Positions 57,733 to 64,000 of a stretch of 64,000 nucleotides of DNA are shown piece after piece; position 1 is the stretch's first letter; each line of letters starts with the position of its first letter. The stretch lies in contig NC_008553.1 of NCBI RefSeq assembly GCF_000014945.1, positions 62,001 through 126,000 on the forward strand. The letters run 5' to 3'. The position numbers and the translations under genes are program-made. The stretch is from Methanothrix thermoacetophila PT (GTDB lineage Archaea > Halobacteriota > Methanosarcinia > Methanotrichales > Methanotrichaceae). The notes below the pieces were generated by a model. That model made no database searches. It was not told the origin of the DNA and worked only from the letters and a program-made list of their open reading frames with translations.

Positions 57733-58927
57733 CCTTCATCCACCTTCTCTTTAGCGCGCTGAACTTCCCAGATCTTATTGATTTTCTTATCGACTCCATC
57801 AGCCTTAGCATGAAGTATACATTATGTACTGTGGCGGCTCTGAAGTATGAGAGCTCGTTCGAGATGTAGAGGTGTCTGAGATACGCCCTGCTGTACATCC
57901 TGCATGTTGGGCACCCGCATCTCGGGTCCACGGGCCTCTTGTCGTCCTTGAAAACCGAGGACTTTATGCTTATCCTGAACTTGTTTTCCAGGCACCCTCC
58001 AGATGCGGGAGATATGTACAGGTTGCCCCTGCGTGCGATTCTCGTCGGATGGACGCAGTCGAAGGTGTCGATGCCCCTCTCGACGCACTCGAAGATGTCC
58101 GGGATCTCCCCGATTCCCAGGAGGTGTCTCGGCCGCGCGTCCAGCCTCGGCACCACCCACTCCAGAACCTGATGCATATCTGCCTTGCAGTTCCCGAGAG
58201 AGCCCCCGATCGCGATCCCATCGAACGGCAGCGACTTTATGAAATCAGCGCTCTCCCTGCGCAGATCCTCGAACCATCCTCCCTGGATGATGCCGTATAT
58301 CGCCTGTCTCCTGTCGTGGTATCTCAACGACTGCACAGCCCAGCGGTGAGTCCTCTCCATCGCCTCCCTGGTGTAATCGTAATCTGAGAGAGGAGACGTG
58401 CATTCATCGAATGCCATGACGATATCAGATCCAAGCCTGCTCTGGATCCTCATAGCGCTCCTGGGATCGATAAAGTGCCATCCGCCATCGACGAGCGACT
58501 TGAAGGCGACGCCCTCATCCGTGATCCTTGTCAGGTTCTCTCTCCTCTCTGCAGATCGTCTTCCGTGAGGAAATATGCTTCCTATCTTGCTGATGTTGTG
58601 CTCCCGCCCGAGCCCGAGGGAGAATGCCTGGAAGCCGCCAGAGTCTGTGAAGATTGGCCCATCAAACGACATGAACCTGTGAAGCCCGCCCATCCTCCTG
58701 ATGAGATCCTCTCCTGTCCTCAGATGGAGGTGATATGTGTTTGCGAATATCGCCTGCACACCCAGAGCCCTGAGATCATCGGATCCGAGGGCTCTGACAG
58801 ATGCCACGGTGGCGACTGGGATGAACTGGGGTGTCTCTATAATCCCCCTGCGCGTCCTGATCACCCCAAGCCTCGCAAGCGTCGTCCTCGACCGCTTCAG
58901 AACCTCAAATGAGAAATGCTCTGCCAT
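57713..58927 (-). CDS. tgt: tRNA-guanine transglycosylase, bacterial-like
   Basis: 404 aa, close to bacterial Tgt (about 375) and lacking the long C-terminal PUA part of archaeal ArcTGT. Active site: Asp in DGPIFTDSGGFQAFSLG, nucleophile Asp in IDTFDCVHPTRIARRGNLY, zinc site CGCPTCRMYSRAYLRHL. The specificity loop reads AIGGSLGNCKADM, unlike the usual GGLxVGE. It exchanges a 7-deazaguanine base for guanine in tRNA. The adjacent transporter suggests salvage of that base rather than synthesis. The long frames on the opposite strand are shadows. Confidence 0.9.
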   Translation of the reverse strand: MAEHFSFEVLKRSRTTLARLGVIRTRRGIIETPQFIPVATVASVRALGSDDLRALGVQAIFANTYHLHLRTGEDLIRRMGGLHRFMSFDGPIFTDSGGFQAFSLGLGREHNISKIGSIFPHGRRSAERRENLTRITDEGVAFKSLVDGGWHFIDPRSAMRIQSRLGSDIVMAFDECTSPLSDYDYTREAMERTHRWAVQSLRYHDRRQAIYGIIQGGWFEDLRRESADFIKSLPFDGIAIGGSLGNCKADMHQVLEWVVPRLDARPRHLLGIGEIPDIFECVERGIDTFDCVHPTRIARRGNLYISPASGGCLENKFRISIKSSVFKDDKRPVDPRCGCPTCRMYSRAYLRHLYISNELSYFRAATVHNVYFMLRLMESIRKSIRSGKFSALKRRWMKGEQAPG

Positions 58928-59017
58928 CTGCAGCTCTTCCCTGTTGCTGAATGGAGATTGTTATCAGCTATTTAGCACTTCGGTTTGTGTGCCTGAATGC
59001 CAGCAGTACATACAGAT

Positions 59018-59115
59018 GAGGATTCCTAAAAACCCGCCATTTTGATATAAAATATTAATGATACAAATATGCAGCAACCTCTACAGATCTAAGAAAGGGG
59101 TTAATAGGAATCCTC
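59018..59115. repeat. inverted-repeat element, 11-bp arms
   Basis: GAGGATTCCTA (59018-59028) and TAGGAATCCTC (59105-59115) are exact inverted arms, with similarity extending inward (AAAACCC / GGGGTTAAT). 98 bp total, AT-rich centre. Between tgt and the flavoprotein gene. Confidence 0.65.
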
Positions 59116-59132
59116 AGATGAGCAGACAGCAA

Positions 59133-59167
59133 CAAAAATACCGGAGATAGAAAAATACCGGAGATAG
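59133..59167 (+). repeat. short tandem repeat
   Basis: AAAAATACCGGAGATAG occurs twice in direct succession. Confidence 0.7.
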
Positions 59168-59348
59168 CGCCACACTCTGTGGCTCCAGCGGCCCTCGTGC
59201 GCAACCAGCGCCAGATAAACCGACTGCATTCACCGGCAGAGTTACACCTTGCATCCCCTAGAGTCGGACAGCCCCAGCCCTTCCGGCGATTGCTGCGACC
59301 CCGAGATTTTCAACATTCAGTAAAAGGCTTCCAGATCCCCCGCGAGGC
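59168..59348. other. intergenic, no gene seen
   Basis: No coding frame with support on either strand between the short tandem repeat and the end of the flavoprotein gene. Confidence 0.35.
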
Positions 59349-60023
59349 TCATGCATTTTTTCTGGCTTCCTCCAGAAACTTCTCCCCTGCCTTCATGTAC
59401 TCATCCTCGCTCATCAGCGGTCTGCTCACCGTTTTGAGAAGGCTCTCTGGTATTCGTCCCGTCTTCACGAGCTCTCTGCCAGCCTCCCTCGCGGCATTGA
59501 TCACATCATCCATCGCACCTTCGGGCATGTACCTCATCGCCTCCGCGCCCGGGCGCAGGAGCGCCGCGATGAACTCTGCATCATCCCTTGAATATATCGC
59601 CCTCATCTGTACAATGATCGGATCGAACGCCTCGATCTCCCATGCGCCGCAGGATGAGACCAGAACCACCTTCTGCTTCTTCTTCGGCGTCGTGCCTGGA
59701 ACATGAAGCGGGAGCTGCCTGTCCATCAGGTTCTTGAGCGGACCGGTGACACCTGAGAAGTATACAGGCGTGGCCCAGACTATCACATCAGCATCCTCGA
59801 ACTTCGGATATAACATCTGCATGTCGTCGTTCTGGCCACATTTTCCTGAGTTCCTGAACCAGCAGCTCATATCGCCGTTGCACGGCCCGATCTTGAGCTT
59901 CCTGGTGTGGAACAGCTCCACATCGGCTCCCGCCTCACGCATGCCGTCCAGGAAGGGATTCAGTATGCGAGCTGTGTTCCCATCATCCATCTTGGGGCTT
60001 CCGTTTATTGCGAGCACTTTCAT
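59349..60023 (-). CDS. iron-sulfur flavoprotein / NADPH-dependent FMN reductase family
   Basis: 224 aa. The FMN site is LAINGSPKMDDGNTARIL, and the Cys cluster CNGDMSCWFRNSGKCGQNDD resembles the compact 4Fe-4S motif of archaeal Isf. WATPVYFSGVTGPLKNLMDR is the flavodoxin-like core. It likely moves electrons from ferredoxin to small oxidants such as peroxide or oxygen, as known Isf proteins do. The secreted-protein gene lies 10 bp downstream of this start on the same strand. Confidence 0.88.
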   Translation of the reverse strand: MKVLAINGSPKMDDGNTARILNPFLDGMREAGADVELFHTRKLKIGPCNGDMSCWFRNSGKCGQNDDMQMLYPKFEDADVIVWATPVYFSGVTGPLKNLMDRQLPLHVPGTTPKKKQKVVLVSSCGAWEIEAFDPIIVQMRAIYSRDDAEFIAALLRPGAEAMRYMPEGAMDDVINAAREAGRELVKTGRIPESLLKTVSRPLMSEDEYMKAGEKFLEEARKNA

Positions 60024-60033
60024 GATATCTCCC

Positions 60034-60492
60034 CTATGTGAAGAAGACTCCTAAAAAGTATTTAAAGACATCCGCACTCGCCAGAACGAGCGCAAGCTTG
60101 AGCCGTGTTGTGAGCTTGGTGGCCTCTATCTTCACCTCTCCTCTGTCTTTCGCGTCCTTGAATGCTGCCACAGGGTCGCTAGACGAGGCTACCCTCTGGA
60201 TCGTGCTCTCCGATGTCTCTATGGTTATCGTCGGATCATCTATTCCGCCGGGGTAAGAAGCCACTATGCGCCCTTTGGATGTTTCCAGTCCGAGCATGTA
60301 GAGCGTGCCGTTATTGAGGAGTATGTTGATCTCAACCCTCTCGCTTCCAAGCAGCTCCCTCAGCGCCTGGGGCGCCTGATCGATATTGCTGTTGTACCTA
60401 TCAATATACATCTGCGGTGAGGTATTCTGAAAAAGCGCATCTGCCGTGCCCAGCACCAGCAGACATGCCAAGAGAAACAGGACGTATCGCAT
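60034..60492 (-). CDS. secreted protein, SCP2-like pattern
   Basis: 152 aa from ATG 60492 with signal peptide (MRYVLFLLACLLVLGTADA); an upstream extension to 60597 is dropped. After LFQNTSPQMYIDRYNSNIDQ, the stretch DDPTITIETSESTIQRVASS and DAKDRGEVKIEATKLTTRLK resembles the SCP2/sterol-carrier fold pattern of small secreted archaeal proteins, a weak inference. Gene order suggests co-transcription with the flavoprotein downstream (10 bp). Confidence 0.72.
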   Translation of the reverse strand: MRYVLFLLACLLVLGTADALFQNTSPQMYIDRYNSNIDQAPQALRELLGSERVEINILLNNGTLYMLGLETSKGRIVASYPGGIDDPTITIETSESTIQRVASSSDPVAAFKDAKDRGEVKIEATKLTTRLKLALVLASADVFKYFLGVFFT

Positions 60493-60597
60493 GATATGAA
60501 CTCTAATTGCTGGAATAAATGCCTTCCGAGCGAGAAGACGCACCCGCTCGATCTTGGAGATACTGCTGGAGTCGTGTGTATGTACACGCACTGTCAT

Positions 60598-60706
60598 GGG
60601 ATAAGAGAGGACGATTGCCTTTGATCAAATCATCGGGACCCCGTCCCGTGGGCAATAGAAACCCCACTCGGGATAAGAGAGGGCGACTGCCTTTGATCAA
60701 ATCATC
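60598..60706. repeat. CRISPR-like single-spacer unit 6
   Basis: Two 37-bp copies (60598-60634, 60670-60706; two transitions) flank a 35-bp spacer (60635-60669). Copies begin GGGATAAGAGAGG and end TTTGATCAAATCATC. Period 72 bp. It sits between divergent genes at 60492 and 60819. Confidence 0.85.
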
Positions 60707-60818
60707 CCCGAATTCATTGTGATGTGAGCACGCCTGATCGCCATGACGTATGCATGAGCGTTGCGAGAGTGTTATATACATGGGAAAGAGTCCATGGAGC
60801 TGGTGATCGTAGAAATTC

Positions 60819-61367
60819 ATGCTGTATTATAAATCACCGCTTGAAGCTGTAGATCCTCCACAATCCCGCCCGGGTCGAGGCATCGCTAAAAAGAGGGTGT
60901 TTCATTTGGATCAGGAGAAGAGGTACCTTGTGGCCCTGCCGTTCAAGAAGCGTGGGAAGAGCAGCCTGAAGATAAGCGACTTCATATTTGCACTCTCGCT
61001 GGACATGAAGTGGGGGCCTCCAGAGAAGGTCAGGGCCCTTCTCATGGAAGCAGAAAATGAGGGGCTGGTTCGCATCGATGGGGACGTGGTGTATTCCAAC
61101 GCGGATATCGAGATACCCGTTGGATTTAAACCCGCTCCCGTCGAGGGCATATTCGAAAGAGCGGTCAGAATGATATCCTCGAAAACAGGGATGAGCAGGA
61201 AGGAGATCATAGCGATGATAAACGAGCGGCAGGACTCGCTCCAGAGGCTGGTGGAGCTGGATGTAGTGGCGCTTCTGGTGGCGAGGGAGCTCGAGATCGA
61301 TGTCTCTGATATGGCCCGGGAGGCGTACCAGAGCCTGATATCCTCAGCCTCCAGGAAGGCTGCCTAG
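60819..61367 (+). CDS. DUF2240 family protein
   Basis: 182 aa from ATG 60819; TTG 60906 (LDQEKRYLVALPFKKRGKSS) is close to the usual family start and may be correct. SLKISDFIFALSLDMKWGPP and ALLMEAENEGLVRIDGDVVY match archaeal DUF2240, predicted to be a winged-helix-like protein of unknown role. The C-terminal half (DSLQRLVELDVVALLVAREL) is helical. The GGR-family gene follows 9 bp downstream. Confidence 0.78.
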   Translation: MLYYKSPLEAVDPPQSRPGRGIAKKRVFHLDQEKRYLVALPFKKRGKSSLKISDFIFALSLDMKWGPPEKVRALLMEAENEGLVRIDGDVVYSNADIEIPVGFKPAPVEGIFERAVRMISSKTGMSRKEIIAMINERQDSLQRLVELDVVALLVARELEIDVSDMAREAYQSLISSASRKAA

Positions 61368-61376
61368 CTCCTGCAT

Positions 61377-62483
61377 ATGTACGACCTGATAGTGATTGGT
61401 GGAGGGCCGGCGGGCGCATCTGCTGCTCTTGAAGGCGCCGGGCTCGGCCTGAGTGTACTTCTCATAGAGAAGGAGAAATTCCCGCGCTACAAGCCGTGCG
61501 GTGGTGCTCTATCAGAGAAGGCGAGGTCATACCTGAGATTCAGGATTCCAGATGAGGTTATTGATGCAGAGGTCTCCCGGATAAGGATATTTTTCAGGGA
61601 TCGGTGTGCTGAGATCTCAAGGCCCGAAAGGCTCTCAACACTTGTCACAAGGAGCGTGTTCGATGATATTCTCGTGAGAAGAGCAGCGGACGCTGGAGCA
61701 GAGGTTCTCTTTGGCAAAAAGGCCACAGGGATATCAGAAGAAGATGGCTGCGTCCGTATAATGGCAGGGGAGAGTTATAAGGGAAGGCTTCTGGTGCTGG
61801 CGGATGGTCACACGGGGATGCTGAGCAGGAAGATATGCCCAGGAGATGGAATGAGGGGGGTGTGTCTTGTCTCAGAAGTAGCGGCCGAAGAGACCAATGA
61901 CTGCATGGAGATACACTTCGGGGAGGTGGATAGGGGCTACGCCTGGGTGTTCCCACACGGAAGCTACCTCTCCGTCGGCGCTGGCGGTCTTGGATCATCA
62001 AACATAAGAGTTATCATGGACAGACTCATGAGGGCAAGGGGATTTCGCGGCAGGATCCATGGCCACACGATCCCTCTCTCGGGACCATCCAGATATCTTG
62101 GAGGCAGGAGAACGATGCTATGCGGCGATTCTGCTGGCATGGTGGATCCATTCACAGGAGAGGGAATTGCCTACGCTGTGCGGTCCGGCCAGATCGCCGC
62201 GCAGGTCGCCTCTGAACATCTCAGTGATGGATGCGATCTTGTGGAGTATCAACACAGGTGCAAAAGAGAGATCGGAGACGATCTAAGGGCGTCATTCCTT
62301 CTGGCCCGTATCATGCACCGCTTTCCAGATCAGCTTTTCAACATGTTCATGGACGACAGATCGCTTCTGGAAAGATACATAGACATACATTCGCACGGGC
62401 TTAGCTACAGGAGCTTTTTAAAATGGCTCGCGCCGAGAGCTCCGGCGAAGCTCATGGCATCGAAGATCTCGAAGATGGTTTGA
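61377..62483 (+). CDS. geranylgeranyl reductase family flavoprotein
   Basis: 368 aa. FAD site IVIGGGPAGASAALEGAGLG, the PRYKPCGGALSEKA block with the conserved Cys, and LCGDSAGMVDPFTGEGIAYA place it in the GGR family, whose members saturate the isoprenoid chains of archaeal ether lipids or related precursors. Several paralogues are usual per genome; substrate here is not settled. Start ATG 61377, 9 bp after DUF2240; the Cys-cluster protein follows 66 bp on. Confidence 0.9.
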   Translation: MYDLIVIGGGPAGASAALEGAGLGLSVLLIEKEKFPRYKPCGGALSEKARSYLRFRIPDEVIDAEVSRIRIFFRDRCAEISRPERLSTLVTRSVFDDILVRRAADAGAEVLFGKKATGISEEDGCVRIMAGESYKGRLLVLADGHTGMLSRKICPGDGMRGVCLVSEVAAEETNDCMEIHFGEVDRGYAWVFPHGSYLSVGAGGLGSSNIRVIMDRLMRARGFRGRIHGHTIPLSGPSRYLGGRRTMLCGDSAGMVDPFTGEGIAYAVRSGQIAAQVASEHLSDGCDLVEYQHRCKREIGDDLRASFLLARIMHRFPDQLFNMFMDDRSLLERYIDIHSHGLSYRSFLKWLAPRAPAKLMASKISKMV

Positions 62484-62549
62484 GCACACAGCTCCCGAAC
62501 GACGCGGTTCCTGAGAAACCTGTACGTGCCCCGAGATGAGCATGGAGCC

Positions 62550-62852
62550 ATGAAATGCCTGAGATGCGGATGCTGCTGCATCCATCTTGACGTCGCCATT
62601 CCGAACCCGGATGCGATAAGGCCAGATGGCACTCTCGACAAAACTCACAGGATGCCTGTCATGTTCAAAAGGGCTGGTGAACCATGCCCACATCTCACAT
62701 TTGCAGATGGAATTGCTGTATGCAGGATACACGAGATGGAATGCTACAGAGGATCTCCGTGCGAGCTCTTCGAGCAGGTTGGTTCTCAGGATGATGTCTG
62801 CGTGCTGAATGCGTATTTCAGGTGTATGCGCTTGAGTGAGGATGAGAATTGA
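62550..62852 (+). CDS. YkgJ-type zinc/iron cysteine-cluster protein
   Basis: 100 aa from ATG 62550 (MKCLRCGCCCIHLDVAIPNP); ATG 62526 is an alternative start. CLRCGCCC, CPHLTFADGIAVCRIHEM and CELF are the Cys ligands of the YkgJ family, thought to bind an Fe-S or zinc centre. Function unknown; it follows the GGR-family gene. Confidence 0.85.
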   Translation: MKCLRCGCCCIHLDVAIPNPDAIRPDGTLDKTHRMPVMFKRAGEPCPHLTFADGIAVCRIHEMECYRGSPCELFEQVGSQDDVCVLNAYFRCMRLSEDEN

Positions 62853-62990
62853 GCGTGCTGCCCAATTCCCGGTATCCAGTCCAACGGTTCCGCCCAATCG
62901 GAGAGACTGGTGGATGCATATAGTCGGCAGGACAACACCAAAAGCGTTGGAAGATGCCGTTCATTCAGTTCTCGCCCTTGTAGAGACCCT

Positions 62991-64000
62991 CTAATCCATC
63001 GTGGTCGCTGCGTGTAGTTCACCGCCATCGTCTGATTGTGATATGTAAACATCTCCAGCGGCTCTCGTCTCCTCCGCATCCAGACGATGGTGATCTACGG
63101 GATCTGAATAGTCATCGAACCAGAAAGCAGCGGGATTCCTTTCGAAGACCATGAACATACCTATATTCTCCGGATCTGCAGCCTGCGCGTACTTCATGTA
63201 AACATACCTGTCTGTGAGCCCGACGACCTCGATCTTCCCTGTCGCATGTGACATTACGAACTTGGCTCGCTTGGCCAGACCCGAACACATCGACTTAGCC
63301 TTTTCAACGATCGCGTAGCTCGTCTCAACAGGAACCTGGAAATGGTAGTTTCCGATAGACGGCCTGCATTGGAATACATAGTAAGGCGATACACCAATGA
63401 AAGAGAGCTTCTTGAAGAGCTGTGCCAGCGTTTCTGGATTGTCGTTCACACCTCTCAGAAGCGGTGTCTGGCTCACGGTTATTGCGCCTGCCTCCTGTAG
63501 CTGGCTGACAGCTTTCAGGGTCTCACTCGAGATCTCCTTCGGGTGGTTGAACTGAATCACGAAATATATCCTCCGGTTTTCATGACTGTAGCGCTTCACA
63601 ATCTCGAGAAGCGACGGATCCTCTGTAATTCTGAATGGATTGTAGACCGGAAGCTTTGTGCCGATGCGTATGATCTGCACGTGGTCGATATCCCGCAGCC
63701 TCCTCACGATCTCCTCAAGTCTTTCTGTGGATAGCATGAGGGGATCTCCACCGCTGAGAAGGACGTTTGTTATCTCCCTGTGCTCTCTTATGTAATCCAG
63801 CGCTCTGGGAAGATCGATGGCGGTCTCGTGATGGCTGTCTATGAATATCCTCTTCCGGAAGCAGAACCTGCACAGAGATCCACATGCATTGCTGACGAGC
63901 ATAAGTGCAGTCTGTCTGTACTTGTGCTGAAGCCCAGGCAAAACCGTATATGACCTCTCCCTGGATGGGTCCTTCGTGCCCCAGTTGTACATCTCATTTG
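62991..64000 (-). CDS. KamA-like radical SAM aminomutase, partial
   Basis: At least 336 aa; the frame stays open to the right edge (the in-frame ATG at 63992 is not proved to be the start). ACGSLCRFCFRKRIF holds the CxxxCxxC cluster, VLLSGGDPLMLS the GGE-type site, and VIQFNHPKEISSETLKA and GVNDNPETLAQLFKKL are typical of lysine 2,3-aminomutase-like enzymes, which use PLP and SAM. Methanogens use one for the osmolyte N-epsilon-acetyl-beta-lysine, but the partner acetyltransferase is not in view. Confidence 0.85.
   Translation of the reverse strand, partial: NEMYNWGTKDPSRERSYTVLPGLQHKYRQTALMLVSNACGSLCRFCFRKRIFIDSHHETAIDLPRALDYIREHREITNVLLSGGDPLMLSTERLEEIVRRLRDIDHVQIIRIGTKLPVYNPFRITEDPSLLEIVKRYSHENRRIYFVIQFNHPKEISSETLKAVSQLQEAGAITVSQTPLLRGVNDNPETLAQLFKKLSFIGVSPYYVFQCRPSIGNYHFQVPVETSYAIVEKAKSMCSGLAKRAKFVMSHATGKIEVVGLTDRYVYMKYAQAADPENIGMFMVFERNPAAFWFDDYSDPVDHHRLDAEETRAAGDVYISQSDDGGELHAATTMD

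Overview
The window reads as chromosomal DNA of a methanogenic euryarchaeon. Evidence for methanogenesis-type metabolism: three genes of coenzyme F430 synthesis (cfbA, cfbE, cfbD), O-phosphoseryl-tRNA:Cys-tRNA synthase, and the rare methanogen-type seryl-tRNA synthetase. Evidence for archaea: a Cdc48/VAT ATPase, proteasome beta subunit, KH-domain beta-CASP nuclease aCPSF1, eS1, uS15, Nob1, Pcc1, archaeal DtdA, GfcR, a geranylgeranyl-reductase-family protein and TATA-box promoters. Content and base composition fit the Methanotrichales (Methanothrix/Methanosaeta) best; that placement is inference from memory, not a search result.

Layout. 0-6.4 kb: membrane and secreted proteins, PRC-barrel protein, Cdc48, a fused agmatine-to-putrescine enzyme, eS1. 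6.4-9.4 kb: hisG and a secreted acidic protein between intergenic repeats. 9.4-17.3 kb: aCPSF1-psmB, amt-glnK, a CoA-transferase/GNAT fusion, a TPR protein. 17.3-23.3 kb: repeat-rich zone with a 114-bp MITE, tRNA-Arg with a D-loop insertion, a secreted protein, nob1-gfcR and cbiQO. 23.4-27.8 kb: a DRG-type GTPase, an AhpD-like protein, dtdA with a duplicated winged-helix protein, then a repeat-dense gap. 27.8-39.2 kb: purLQS, GDPD, SepCysS, cfbA-cfbE-cfbD and a radical SAM protein. 39.2-44.2 kb: second MITE copy and leuA-ilvB-ilvN-ilvC. 44.2-48.6 kb: cbiM-cbiN, a regulator and lipoprotein, rubredoxin-ferritin, a secreted protein. 49-53 kb: tRNA-Leu and rps15-recJ-pcc1-serS. 53-64 kb: conserved archaeal DUF proteins, bacterial-type tgt with a queuosine-precursor transporter, a flavoprotein, a GGR-family reductase and a KamA-type radical SAM protein.

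Genes that work together: cbiM/N and cbiQ/O, 22 kb apart, can form one nickel/cobalt importer, and CfbA/E/D use nickel for F430. leuA-ilvBNC is a branched-chain amino acid operon. purLQS forms FGAM synthetase. amt-glnK is ammonium uptake with its PII regulator. rps15-recJ-pcc1-serS is an information-processing operon.

The most unusual content is intergenic. Six loci have exact CRISPR geometry (two direct repeats of 35-38 bp around one 35-38 bp spacer, period 71-75 bp), but each uses a different repeat sequence and no cas gene is present. A perfect 114-bp inverted duplication has terminal inverted repeats and, at one copy, an 8-bp target duplication. At least three more dispersed repeat families occupy the gaps. 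Among genes, leuA appears to need a +1 frameshift at a GGG-TGA stop, and three secreted proteins form a paralogous family ending in VDW-x-PC-x.
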